From Anaerolineaceae bacterium (GTDB lineage: Bacteria > Chloroflexota > Anaerolineae > Anaerolineales > Anaerolineaceae), in contig DMDF01000174.1 in NCBI GenBank assembly GCA_003446605.1, positions 1-43,102 of the forward strand: a stretch of 43,102 bases of DNA, read 5' to 3'. Shown one piece after another: positions 1 through 10,700 of the stretch. The position numbers were made by a program, and so were the translations under genes. How positions within the stretch are numbered: the stretch's first letter is position 1; each line of letters starts with the position of its first letter. Below the pieces are notes generated by a model. It was not told the DNA's origin. It was given only the letters and a program-made list of their open reading frames with translations, and made no database searches.

Positions 1-1
1 C

Positions 2-1423
2 AATGCCGGTTTGGGGATCTCCATGATATCCGCGGATGGAACAATATCGCCCTTTTATATCTTTCCGCCTGCATATTCATTTCTATTAAGCCAGATCTCT
101 AATCTTGTGGGGGACTATATCCTGGCAGCACGCGTGATCGATGCAGTATCCTTTGGCTTGTTGATCTTTACGATCACCTGGGGGATCCTGGTTCTCAGTA
201 AAAACATCCCGATCGCCGTTGCGTCCGGATTGTTGGTGCTCTTTGCGCCCATCATGCTTGAGAATTTCACCGGGTTGATGACAGAGCCATTGTTCATTTT
301 CCTTTTCTATGGATCATTCTTCTTTACCCATCTCTATATCCAGAAACAAAGGAATCATTGGCTTATCCTTTCAATACTGTTAACTGCATTGGCTCCGCTG
401 GTTCGCTATATTGGTGTAATTTTGTGTGTTCTCAACCCGCTCATCCTTCTTTGCTTATCCAAGTTTCCTTTGAAAGAAAGGATACGAAAAGCATTTCTGT
501 TTGGATTTCTAACAGTTCTACCGATCGTGATGTGGTTCATTTCATCCATCAGACAATACCATACCATTGGCGGGCGTTCCATCATTTTTCCCACGGATGT
601 GGGGCAGAAATTGCTTTCATTCCTAAAAAATTCGGCTGCCATTTTTCGGACCTGGATCCCCTATATAGGATATCGGGTGAACCTTATCCCGGATGGGACC
701 AAAGTTGGGATTATAACTTGCGCATTGATCTCATTGTTAATGATCGATCTCTTCTTCTATTTGAGAAAAAGAAAATCAGCACAAGTGGGTATCTTCCCCC
801 GATTGATGTTCTCGTCGATCCTAACTATTGTTCTCTATATGATCTTCCTAGTAGTCAGCTACCTGTTTGCCAGTATGCCTCCATCAATCAATTCCCGCAT
901 GTTATCTCCCCTTTGGCCGGCATTTGTTATTTTGTTTGTCAATGGGATCGCCTTCTTCTTAGAACAGATGCCCGTTCCCTGGAAGAAGCCTGCAACTATC
1001 CTAATGATCGTTGTGATGTTCCTTCCCCTGCGCTTTTATGCCCTGCGGACCTGGGCGAATGCCCGAGATTTGCATGAGAATGGTTATGGCTTTACTTCCC
1101 GAGCCATCCAGACCTCTGGTTTTCTTCAAGCTATTGAAGATATTCCAGACGATACACCCCTGATCACGAATGATCCGGCGCTGGTGCTTTTTTATACCCA
1201 GCGCATGCCGTATGAACTGACGCCAATCTCAAACATGCGGCTGGGGGATGGGAATACCTCCGTGGATATGTTCTTTTCCACCCAAAATGCAGCCTTGATC
1301 TTGGACTATGCCTCCATGCGCAACACTTATACGGATTGGAGCACCCGCTTGGATGCTTTGACCGATGGATTGGATGTTTCCTTTCAGGATGACATCGGGG
1401 GAATCTATTATTTTTCCAAGTAG
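2..1423 (+). CDS. Polytopic membrane glycosyltransferase-like protein, 5'-truncated
   Basis: The reading frame is open to the first bases of the window, so the gene begins upstream; the TTG at 11 is probably not its real start. The visible part (about 473 residues) has roughly ten hydrophobic helices and then a soluble C-terminal stretch of about 110 residues. The first residues (G-ISADGTISPFYIFPPAYSF) resemble the loop after the first helix of GT39/ArnT-like (PMT superfamily) glycosyltransferases, where a substrate-binding acidic residue is followed by a Pro-Pro-x-Tyr segment. Members of that superfamily transfer sugars from polyprenyl phosphates on the outer face of the membrane. The catalytic first loop lies upstream of the window, so the specific activity cannot be judged. 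The family call is by topology and the PPAYSF segment; the substrate is unknown. Confidence 0.7.
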   Translation, partial: NAGLGISMISADGTISPFYIFPPAYSFLLSQISNLVGDYILAARVIDAVSFGLLIFTITWGILVLSKNIPIAVASGLLVLFAPIMLENFTGLMTEPLFIFLFYGSFFFTHLYIQKQRNHWLILSILLTALAPLVRYIGVILCVLNPLILLCLSKFPLKERIRKAFLFGFLTVLPIVMWFISSIRQYHTIGGRSIIFPTDVGQKLLSFLKNSAAIFRTWIPYIGYRVNLIPDGTKVGIITCALISLLMIDLFFYLRKRKSAQVGIFPRLMFSSILTIVLYMIFLVVSYLFASMPPSINSRMLSPLWPAFVILFVNGIAFFLEQMPVPWKKPATILMIVVMFLPLRFYALRTWANARDLHENGYGFTSRAIQTSGFLQAIEDIPDDTPLITNDPALVLFYTQRMPYELTPISNMRLGDGNTSVDMFFSTQNAALILDYASMRNTYTDWSTRLDALTDGLDVSFQDDIGGIYYFSK

Positions 1424-1563
1424 AGAAGAGAACAGCAGCATTCCTTTCTAAGGATTTGTTAGCGTGAGGTATTCTTCAATAAAGCGGGCTGGTTCCTGTT
1501 TTGACATCCTGTAAAAATAGAAAAAATATTCCATAATATAGGCTTGAACAGCGGGGAAACACC

Positions 1564-1959
1564 ATGAGCGACCAACTCAACGCCAAACAACAGCTTGCCA
1601 TTGAACTTGCCCTCGAGGGGCTCACCGACAACCAGATCGCGCAGCGGGTGGGCGTCAGCCGTCAGCGGGTCAATATCTGGCGCAACCAGGATGTGGAATT
1701 CATGCAGACACTGCAGGAGCGCCGTCAGCTCTTGCGTGAGGTGCACCTGGCGCAGCTCTTGCACATGGTCGGCGCTGCCCTGGAGGTGCTGCGCACGGCA
1801 ATGGAAAGCGAGGATGAGAACACCCGCCTGCGGGCTGCCATCAGCGTGCTCAAGCTGGCAGGCTTGCAAAACTACGCTTCTGAAAAGCAGGAAGACACTG
1901 CCCGCGCTGCTCTGCTGCAGGCGCTCAAAGAGATAGCGCAGGAAATGGAACGTGGCTAA
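1564..1959 (+). CDS. Phage-type helix-turn-helix protein (terminase small subunit-like)
   Basis: A 131-residue protein with an N-terminal helix-turn-helix (about residues 20-40, LTDNQIAQRVGVSRQRVNIW) and a charged, Leu-rich helical remainder. This layout is that of the HTH proteins related to phage terminase small subunits and the phBC6A51-type family, which bind DNA. No large terminase, portal or other phage gene accompanies it, so it is an orphan; a role as terminase cannot be claimed. The start ATG at 1564 follows GGGGA at a usual spacing, and a TTGACA sits at 1501-1506 upstream without a convincing -10. It is clearly richer in G+C than the gene that begins 30 nt downstream, so it marks the left edge of the AT-rich island. 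The family assignment is moderate and the function unknown. Confidence 0.7.
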   Translation: MSDQLNAKQQLAIELALEGLTDNQIAQRVGVSRQRVNIWRNQDVEFMQTLQERRQLLREVHLAQLLHMVGAALEVLRTAMESEDENTRLRAAISVLKLAGLQNYASEKQEDTARAALLQALKEIAQEMERG

Positions 1960-1989
1960 ATTGTGAAGATTTAGTAAAAACGTTGAATA

Positions 1990-2632
1990 TTGTTAGAGAA
2001 GCATATAGAATTGAATAAAAGGGGATTTTCTGTTTTGGATGAAGAAAAATATTTTGTAGAACAATACAATAAAGGTGGATTAATGTTCTTTGCAGGATCT
2101 GGTATCTGTTATGACTCCAATCTACCCTCGGCATCATCTATTTTATTGCACACTGCAAATGTCTTTTTCCCAAAACGAATAAGTAGAGAACGTAAAGAAT
2201 CGATTTGCTCTTCAATCCAACCTGAGGTATTTTATGAAATCTTGCTGAATTTAACCAGATCTATTGATTGTCTAAAAATATGGCGTGTCTTGTTGGATTC
2301 AGAACAGGATCATTACAAGATAAATTGCCAACCAAACATTGTCCATTATTTTACTGTAGACTATTCACTTCGGTTTAATTTACCAATATTCACTACTAAT
2401 TTTGATACAATGTTTGAAAAACATGTGAATATCTAAAAATTCCTTATAAGATTTTTTACCAGAAGATTCACCCCCAAGCAATATTAAAGACTGTCTGGCG
2501 ATTTGCAAAATACATGGCAGTATTCAAGATGAAAATAAAAAATATTCTCCGCAATCTTTATATACTACGATGTCGGAAATTTTCTTGGTTTTCCCAACTC
2601 CTGTTTTAAAATGCTTGGTAAGACCGATTTAA
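1990..2632 (+). pseudogene. SIR2-like (NAD-binding) protein, frameshifted remnant
   Basis: Three frames give consecutive pieces of one SIR2-like domain. The first frame (TTG at 1990, stop at 2434-2436) carries a Gly-rich nucleotide loop (FFAGSGICYDSNLPSA) and the TTNFD motif (IFTTNFDTMFEKH). The next frame continues with EYLKIPYKIF at about 2427-2456. A third frame continues with LPEDSPPSN and then CLAICKIHGSIQDEN, which is the His-Gly-Ser motif of the family, and stops at 2630-2632. Two single-step frame changes are therefore needed, near A5 (about 2416-2421) and T6 (about 2452-2457) runs. SIR2-like domains in phage defence (ThsA, DSR1/2, SIR2-STAND) consume NAD. Here the gene is broken and lacks a clear C-terminal effector partner domain. 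It runs tail-to-tail towards the DruE-like gene. Homopolymer sequencing errors are an alternative to real decay. Confidence 0.7.
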
Positions 2633-2683
2633 GTTGGCAAATAGATCGAATCCAAATTAAATATTTTTCTTTCTTGGTATAAA

Positions 2684-5600
2684 TTATTTATTTAGCATAG
2701 ATGACAACAAATCTCTTGCCATTCCTCTCTGCAATTTATCATGAAAGCGTTGGTTTTGATAATTACGTAGGCAATTATAGCAGCTAGTATCCTCTCCACA
2801 TTCACAATGACTTACTTTATCAAACGCGATTGTTGCACTTTCATGCAATTTCTCATAAATGCGTTCAACATGCCCAGCTCCACCAGGAACATTGTCATAA
2901 ATAATCAACGAAAGTGGTTCTCCATATGAGTGATAATAGAAAGTTCCTTCAATATCATTTCTCCTGATTCCTATTGCCTCACTTGCGCCGTCTAGTAACG
3001 CGTATAAAAGAGAAATCATTGCAGAGGAATTATGTAAAAGTGGGTTATTTCCACTTAACTGAATTTCAAGCACATCAGTCATGAAATGATGACCTATATT
3101 TATACGATCTAAATTTTTATTACTACACATTCTTCCTGTTAGTGGATCCTTGTGGGTGCTCAACTTGAACCCTGGACCAAGAGGAACTGGTTCTGACCAG
3201 CCACAAACATTACAAAGATTGAAACCCCTTCCATAACCATCGTTAACCAAAGCAAGCCAACCATTAGCTGACACTCTTTTATAAGCCCGAATCGTGGAAG
3301 TTGTTAAAGTTTGATCAAGCTCTAAATCTTTCACTACTATATCTGATGAATCTGGTAGATGATAGTTGGCAAAAAAGATGCTAGAGGCATAAGTTTTTTG
3401 TGGCGGTTCCTCTCCAGGCGTACCAATTTCATTCCTTGCAATAAAACCATTTTCTGGAATAACAAATACTCCTCTTGTTCTTGAATCCGAAATAATTTCA
3501 CCACAATCACAAACGGATTGAAGCTCATTTGGGCTATAGTGAAATCTCTGGCATTTATTGCAAATTGCAAAATTGAATCTCTCCAATTGTTTACCTGGCA
3601 GCAAGCGAATACCTCCACTATGCCACACTTTTTTTGCAGCAATTACTTCACCACCAGGAGCAAATTCGGATACTGCAATCCTTAAATCTCTAGCTAACTC
3701 AATATCATTGGCAAAATTAATACCAATTAAATGATTCGTCTTAAGTTCCACAACATCAATCGGAAAACCATATTTCGGGAGCACATTTCTTGACCCCAAA
3801 TATCCTAATATCTCTCGGCTTAAAATTTGCCTAACAATACCTTGATACTTCTTCGCTTGGGAATAATTTTCTCTATCAGCAGCCTCCTTCTGCAATTGCT
3901 TGAAAGCATCAACTTCATGTTTTATGTCATTTTCAGCTTTATCTAAAAAACCATTGCCTTCTTCATTGAAAATCTTTTTTATCCAAGACCAATCAGCAAC
4001 TCCTATCTCTCTAAGTTTTTGTTGCGGCAAAATTCGAATAAGCGCTTCCTCTAACTCTTTTGGCTTTGAATATAAATAATCCCGAAACAAATCACACCCA
4101 GTTGGTGGCATATCGGGGAAGAAGAAATCGCTTACATACCTAAACTTTCTATCATGCTCCTTATCCGCCCAGCGGGCAAATGCAGCGTATGCTACAGATC
4201 TGACATGACGATCAATAATTTTTTCGTTATTAAGATTCGCACTTGGTGGTTTGATTCTCCCGGAAACCATTTTTGTTGGATTATCAAAATGAGTGAGATC
4301 GTGGGATCGCCGTTGAGCATATGTTACTACAAAAGCTGCTGAATCTGTTCGCCGCCCTGCGCGCCCAGCCCTTTGTATGTAGTTGGCGGTTGTAGGTGGC
4401 ATATTTCTTAACATCACTGCTTGTAGATCACCAATATCAACTCCTAACTCGAATGTTGTGGAACAACTTAACAAGTTAATATCTCCACGAATGAATTTAT
4501 TTTGGACCTCAGCCGCTTTTTGAGGTTTCCATTGAGCGGTATGTTCCTCTGTGATCATTGGGACAATATTATCACTTTGATATTTCTTACGGTAAATGTT
4601 GGATTGCAGAATATCTGCATATTGGTTGATGTGAACTAATTTTCCATTACATCCATAGGTAGTGCATGTATCAGCAATAGAGCCATAAGTGATATTTAGA
4701 CATTTATCACAAATCATCCAATTATTTGGTAATGAGATATTAGGGAAAATATGCCAGAATTTGTGATTTAACTGATATACAACGCCTTCTTGAGGCATCG
4801 TAATCGTTTGAAGGAAAGAATTAGCAATATCTTGATTTTTTGTTAAGTACTTACCCAGGTTGTCTAGAAGTTGAAGGCAATTTTCTTTATTATTTTTTCC
4901 ATAACTACCCTTATTCTCTAAAATTTTTAATAAATAATCCAATCTCGCATTGCTGTACCCCTCAGACGGCATCCAACTAAAGATTCCTTTTCTTTGATTA
5001 CTATCTTGATGCCTAAAATAGAAATACTTTAATCTTGGTGAGAATTCTTCTTGAAATTCTTTGATTAGATCGACAACATCTTGAAATAAAAATGAAATTG
5101 CGCCTTGGAATCTTAGAGTATTTAGGAGATTTACAATAAGAATTTCTGACTCACTCTTATTAAATTCCCATGGCCCATCTTCCAAAAAGGTTGGGGGTGT
5201 CCATCCTTCAGGGAAAATAGGCGCGAATCGGATCAACCCTAAGCCCTCTAAAGAGATTCTTCGATCCAATGGCGAAAATTCTTGCATCAACCAAACTGCC
5301 ATTTTTCTTTTCTTCCGGTCAACTGTATCATCGAGGCTAAACAAGCCTGCTCTATCAGCCTGTTGGAGCAATCGAGGCAAAATATCTTCAGATCCAAAAT
5401 CGCCTTGTTTTGCTTGTTCATCCTCCATGATGGTTTTCAAAAGGACCCGGCGACGCAAGATTTTCTTGTGTGCTCTCTCAATGTATGGTGCGAAGAAAGC
5501 CGCATTTTGACGGCTGTCAGTAAATAAGAGCAATTTTCTACCATGACCCGGGTTTTCTTCTAGTTGCTCTCGTGCTGATGGCAACTCTTGGTATAAAGCA

Positions 5601-7678
5601 TCAGCAATAATGGATACGGGGGCATCCTGGTTGGTTAAGAATCGGAATATTACCCCGCCACTTGCTCTTGTTGAGCAACTAACGCATCGTCTTAGGGTTT
5701 TCTTGTGACCAATATCAATTTTATATACTGGTTTTAATTCTGCTGAACATTGACATTGTTTCACTTTAGAATTTTGAATACATCCACAACTTGGGCATAA
5801 ATATTTTAGTTCGTATTTAAAACTGTCCCCGATAAAATCTGTTGGGCTCTCTTCGCTTGCTATGAATTCATCCTCGTCAGGATCGTGATATTCATTCCCA
5901 CGTAAATAATAATTGGTATGCTCAGCAGCCACTGCATCATACAACGCGCTGGATTGAGTAAGGTAGTCAAAGTTATGGTCTAATTTTTGGTTCTCAAATT
6001 CAGATTCATCAAGCTCAGCCCCAGATTTTTCATCACCAATCAGGTAGGTGGTTCCGCAACGAGTACAATTTGCAATTTCAAATACTCGACTCCCGCAATG
6101 GGGGCAATATTTTTGCCTCTTCAGGAAGAGCCTCTTGGAAGCAATGCTATTTTCATCCTTATGTGCATCTTCATTGAGACAAATAAAAGCGCCTTCCAAT
6201 GCACGTGCAAAAAGATGATATCTGGCAGGAAGCAAAGGTAAATCCTCACCATTTTTCCTGGCAAATACTGCCAGATTAATCAAATCGATGATTGTCTGAT
6301 TTCGATTTGGGTCATCTTCAAATATTTTTTCTGCAATCTCCGTTAATAATGAGGGATTGGCTTGAAGATTTAGATATTCCCCTTCAATATTCTTTTCGAG
6401 TAAAGAGAGGATTGAATGAACATTTTGATCACCTTTTAATATATTAAATAGGTATCTTGCAGTTAAATCATTCGGTTCTTTTCGTGCATCCTCAATTGCA
6501 TCGTTGACAACACTTTCAGATATTTTAGAATTTCTACAAGTTTCAACTATCCTTTGAAATCCCAAACTGTTAATTTGGTCGTTCTTCTTGGTTTCATTCA
6601 CAATATCATCGATCTCGCCGTAAAAATTGCTATCCCCCTTTCCCCAAATCTCTCCTAATCCACTGATCGGAATTCTCTCTGCCTCAACTACATCTTGCAA
6701 ATCCGAATTGTTTTCATCCCATACAATCGATTGGTTAAACAGATTCTTAGCAAATTTAGCTACCAAAGGGAAATCCTCTTTTCCACCACCCAGGGTTGCG
6801 CTGGTTGCAATATTCTGCAATCGACCATATTGAGATTGCACAATCCGATCGGATAACCTGCGGAGAAGCATCGCGATTTCCGTTGCGTTTGCCCCATCAT
6901 ATACATGTGCTTCATCTAAAACGATAAAATGCCAATGCTTCCCAGTTGGACCATCAAACAGGGGCGAATCGTTTGGTCTCAGCAACAAATACTCAAGCAT
7001 TGCATAGTTCGTTAATAGAATATGGGGAGGGGTTTCCTGCATTTCTTCCCGGCTTAATAATTCATTGGGTAATGGAGGTTGCTCTTCAGGATAATTAACT
7101 GCAAATACTTCTTTTGCTTTGTCTTTTCTATGCTCCGTTTCACCCACATAGCGCCCAAAGGTGATCTTTGGATAGTTCTTCAACAATTTCCTTAAACGCT
7201 TGATTTGATCATTCGCCAATGCGTTCATTGGATATAGCAGAAGTGCTCTAACGCCCGGTTTTGAGAGTGTTCCAGCTTCTTGTTCACGCATTAGATAATT
7301 GATAATTGGAATCAAGAAAGCCTCAGTTTTACCGCTGCCTGTACCCGTCGCGATAACAACACTTCGATTATTAAGGATTTTCCTTATGGCTTTTTCTTGG
7401 TGGACAAATAATTGTCTTTCTAGAGGTAATTCGTTAGTATCTAATTGTGAAAATTGGTCAGATAATAAACCTTCATTAATAAGATGATTAAGCGTTGCTC
7501 CCTTCTTATACGGAAGTGAAATTTCCAATATGGGACCTTTGACCAACATATCAGGTTCGTGAATAGCCTCTGCAAATTCATCTCGAAGCCATTTCTCTTT
7601 AAATGGTTTAATCGTTTGTAAATAACTGAAATAATCCTTTTTTATTTTCTCTGTTGTTTTTATTGGGTGTATTGCCAT
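2684..7678 (-). CDS. druE: DruE-like large DEAD/DEAH helicase with DUF1998-type C-terminus
   Basis: A 1664-residue superfamily 2 helicase of the YprA/MrfA-related class. Visible in order are: Walker A TGTGSGKTEA (111-120), motif Ia LLLYPMNALANDQ, DEAH box (255-258), motif III ATSATL (291-296), zinc-type Cys pairs (CPHC...CTRC, 525-541; further Cys pairs near 628-645 and 990-1010), motif IV LLLFTDSRQNAAFF (716-729), motif VI QRAGRAGRR (1102-1110), and a DUF1998-like end with YDNVPGGAGH and a four-Cys cluster (CECGEDTSCYNC). MrfA-type helicases are far shorter; this length with a C-terminal DUF1998 is the hallmark of DruE, the only gene shared by all Druantia anti-phage types. It lies 31 nt downstream of the DruH-like gene with AAAGGA before its ATG, so the two are co-transcribed. 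The helicase call is firm; the DruE label rests on size, domain order and neighbour. Confidence 0.85.
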   Translation of the reverse strand: MAIHPIKTTEKIKKDYFSYLQTIKPFKEKWLRDEFAEAIHEPDMLVKGPILEISLPYKKGATLNHLINEGLLSDQFSQLDTNELPLERQLFVHQEKAIRKILNNRSVVIATGTGSGKTEAFLIPIINYLMREQEAGTLSKPGVRALLLYPMNALANDQIKRLRKLLKNYPKITFGRYVGETEHRKDKAKEVFAVNYPEEQPPLPNELLSREEMQETPPHILLTNYAMLEYLLLRPNDSPLFDGPTGKHWHFIVLDEAHVYDGANATEIAMLLRRLSDRIVQSQYGRLQNIATSATLGGGKEDFPLVAKFAKNLFNQSIVWDENNSDLQDVVEAERIPISGLGEIWGKGDSNFYGEIDDIVNETKKNDQINSLGFQRIVETCRNSKISESVVNDAIEDARKEPNDLTARYLFNILKGDQNVHSILSLLEKNIEGEYLNLQANPSLLTEIAEKIFEDDPNRNQTIIDLINLAVFARKNGEDLPLLPARYHLFARALEGAFICLNEDAHKDENSIASKRLFLKRQKYCPHCGSRVFEIANCTRCGTTYLIGDEKSGAELDESEFENQKLDHNFDYLTQSSALYDAVAAEHTNYYLRGNEYHDPDEDEFIASEESPTDFIGDSFKYELKYLCPSCGCIQNSKVKQCQCSAELKPVYKIDIGHKKTLRRCVSCSTRASGGVIFRFLTNQDAPVSIIADALYQELPSAREQLEENPGHGRKLLLFTDSRQNAAFFAPYIERAHKKILRRRVLLKTIMEDEQAKQGDFGSEDILPRLLQQADRAGLFSLDDTVDRKKRKMAVWLMQEFSPLDRRISLEGLGLIRFAPIFPEGWTPPTFLEDGPWEFNKSESEILIVNLLNTLRFQGAISFLFQDVVDLIKEFQEEFSPRLKYFYFRHQDSNQRKGIFSWMPSEGYSNARLDYLLKILENKGSYGKNNKENCLQLLDNLGKYLTKNQDIANSFLQTITMPQEGVVYQLNHKFWHIFPNISLPNNWMICDKCLNITYGSIADTCTTYGCNGKLVHINQYADILQSNIYRKKYQSDNIVPMITEEHTAQWKPQKAAEVQNKFIRGDINLLSCSTTFELGVDIGDLQAVMLRNMPPTTANYIQRAGRAGRRTDSAAFVVTYAQRRSHDLTHFDNPTKMVSGRIKPPSANLNNEKIIDRHVRSVAYAAFARWADKEHDRKFRYVSDFFFPDMPPTGCDLFRDYLYSKPKELEEALIRILPQQKLREIGVADWSWIKKIFNEEGNGFLDKAENDIKHEVDAFKQLQKEAADRENYSQAKKYQGIVRQILSREILGYLGSRNVLPKYGFPIDVVELKTNHLIGINFANDIELARDLRIAVSEFAPGGEVIAAKKVWHSGGIRLLPGKQLERFNFAICNKCQRFHYSPNELQSVCDCGEIISDSRTRGVFVIPENGFIARNEIGTPGEEPPQKTYASSIFFANYHLPDSSDIVVKDLELDQTLTTSTIRAYKRVSANGWLALVNDGYGRGFNLCNVCGWSEPVPLGPGFKLSTHKDPLTGRMCSNKNLDRINIGHHFMTDVLEIQLSGNNPLLHNSSAMISLLYALLDGASEAIGIRRNDIEGTFYYHSYGEPLSLIIYDNVPGGAGHVERIYEKLHESATIAFDKVSHCECGEDTSCYNCLRNYQNQRFHDKLQRGMARDLLSSMLNK

Positions 7679-7709
7679 TAGTTATTCCTTTCAAAATATC
7701 GAATGATGT

Positions 7710-10700
7710 TTAAATGGCTCTATTACACTTTATTATCGGAGCATTTTTTAAATCTATCGTTGTAGATTGAATTGGTCTAAATGCTGGACCAATCCCTCTA
7801 TGGGATATTTTGTTATGCTCATTTACCACTTTTTCCTGGCATGCTGATACGAATTGATTGCATTTTGTGCAGATAAACAATCGCTCAGCATCTAAGAAAT
7901 GGATGGTCCTTTTTTCTAAATCAATTTCAACTATCTCACCTGAGATCTCATCGTGTAATGCCACAATTAAAAATCCGTCCCCTTCTCCTTCTCGAAGATA
8001 ATCTATTTCTTCTCTATTCTTCCCTAATACTTTGACAATAGTGCCGGTGCCCACTTCTGTAGATAAAAAGTATCCTCTCTTTATATAACCAGCCAAATCT
8101 TCGCACTGGTCTAAGATCTTCTTTATAAGCACATTTGCTAAGGGATTTTGTGATTTATACATTTCTAAGTTATCTAAAGAGAAATTTGGATTTTTTACTA
8201 AAATCTCAACCGCATTCCCAATACTTAATCGGCCTTTGTCAATCCAATTTAAAGTTATGCCAACGATCTCCTTGTCTTCGTTACTCAATAACGAATTGAA
8301 GCTACGAAATTCTAATAGGGGTTCATTAGAATTTTTCAACAACAACCAGGCAATTTGCAGGTTTTGAAAATCAATTTTTATCGCAGTTAGAATTTGAATA
8401 TACCGCTTTCTAATGGGATTGTCTTTCTCATAATTATTAAATAAAGCTTCTAACATTTCTGGCTGCCGCATTTTCATGGCGGTTGCTTTTTGGGTCAATG
8501 AATCCGTAATATCTAGCCAATTGTAAAAATTGATCGCCTTTGAAATTGAAGCGCTCGTAAAGTGTTGTCTGCACCAAGTTATCTCTTGTTGGAAATTTCC
8601 CTCATCACTCATGGAGTGATAAATGCAGGCGAGGGTAAAATGCAACAAGAAAATATCCTCTCCTTCACTACCAAACTTTTGAGTAATTTCTTTAAGTTTC
8701 ACTTGGGCATCAACCTTTTTAACATCATGAAAGCCTTCCCGGGGGATATCCTTTCTCTTTTCCTCCCCAGGATAAGCCGTGTAAAAAGCAACTCGATAAT
8801 GGGAAGGGGGAAGTGAAAAACCGCTAAATTCGAATAATCCTTTCGCATCATCCGGAATCCTTAGTTCGATTGGATCTGCCCATGGCTGCCATACAGACCA
8901 GATCAGAGCCCTCCGATTTCTCAACGGATATTCTTCTTTCCAAGTGAGCTGATATCGCAAATCATCTCTACTTAGTTCAACCAAGTCTACATCAGTGATT
9001 TTAAGTGCTCTCTTTAAGGCAACAAGTGATAAAACTAGGGGGTCATTCTTTTGAGCATAGCTTATTTCTGCCTTGAGCTGAAAAATGGATATTTCGAAGA
9101 AATATCCCAGGTTGTTTTTTATTCCTGACAGGTCAAAATTTATAGTCTGTGTGTCCAAATTGTTACTTTTTGGATTAATTACCTGAACCTCATTTTCTGG
9201 CTGGGTAGGATCACAAAGGATCAATCGGCTTCTTCCACGATCCACTTCCTGCCCATACACCTTGAGGTGCAAGTAGGGTTGTTGCGCTTGTAAAAGCAGA
9301 TCCAATGCAATTGAAAATTCATGATGATGCCATCCAACTTCCATTCGGGTTATCGCGCTGATCCCACCCACCATCCATTTCACGCTAGGTATTGCTAGAT
9401 AAATGGGTACGCGAATCGGTATGCCGGCTTTCGTTCGTGTTGTCAGATATAGATCAATCCGCTCTACGGTTAAAGGAATACTGACTTTATATAACCCGAC
9501 TGTTTTTTCTATTGATACATTCTCTTGATCCGTTTGTCTTTCACATTCAAATTCCAATGTAGACGCAATGGTAAAATCAATTTTATCTTCAGATTTCGCT
9601 TCAATACTATTTGGTAAATTGAGAACTGTCAGATTTGGCCAAAGGCGAAATTTTAAAATTTGCTCAAAACCCAAAGGTCCTTTGATTTCAGCCTTATAAG
9701 AGCCAATTATCGGCGATTCCTTGAAAAATTTACTTATATTTAAAACGGAATGATTTTCATTGAAATTTATTTGTTCGCGCGCTTCCTTAAGTGTAAAAGT
9801 TGCATTTAGTGAATGTTCAATTCCTTCGGACGTAAGTGTAACTCTCCATTTATCAAGATTCGTTGAATCCTTTTGGCATGGGAACTGCAAGGAAGGAATT
9901 TGATTGACAAATAACAATGAGCCATCAGGATCCTTATCCCTGGAAAAAGGTTCACAACCTGCAAATGTGATTTCTGGCGACTTTGCTTTGATTGGAATTG
10001 CCGGCCATGGAAAATCAGTATCCTTTTCAACCAAAATGTAATCGGCTTTGGTAAAATCCCAAACCTCAAGTTTCCAATCCGAAAAAGCATCTTGAAGCTG
10101 GCCAAATTCCCCCAAACGATTTTCTTCCCCATCCACATGAATATAGCATTCCGCAGGGAGTAAAACAGCCAGCATCTCTGCGGGTATTTTTTGGCGCCAG
10201 CAAAGTAATGTTGGCTGGTCCTGGATATTCTGCCAAAGGACCAAGGGTGATTTACCCGCATTAGGGAATACAGGTATTTTCCAAATGCGATGTACCATCT
10301 CTTCCTGATTGGCTTTTCCCTTGCTTATCAGAGATAGTATTATTTCCTTAGCTGGCTCTAGAAGTTGGAACTGATCTTCTGAAGTAAAAACATTTATCCC
10401 TGCTCTAATAAGGCGAACAGGGATTTCTTCTGTGTAACCGGATGATGGAATGAATATTTTCCATAATAGATCATTCTCTGCCAGGGTTGGTGAAATGAGG
10501 GATTTAGGAAGTGTAAGCGTGATTGTTCTTTCATAACAGCTTAATAAAACTCCGGGAGCACTTTCACCTGGCCTTTCTTCCATTTTCCTATGTAAAAATT
10601 CTTCATAGGCATCCACTACATAGGCAGGCAGACTCATCTCAGGTATAGGCTCAAAGAAACCCTTTTCCTTGATACCTTTTACCATCTGTTGAGAAGCTTT

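Noticed and set aside
358..1077. Plus-strand open frame of 239 codons
   Set aside because: It lies within the membrane glycosyltransferase gene in another frame, is Cys/Pro/Ser-rich without family pattern, and has no ribosome site.
1501..1540. Full promoter for the HTH gene at 1564
   Set aside because: TTGACA is present but no acceptable -10 box lies at 16-18 nt; only the hexamer is mentioned in the gene entry.
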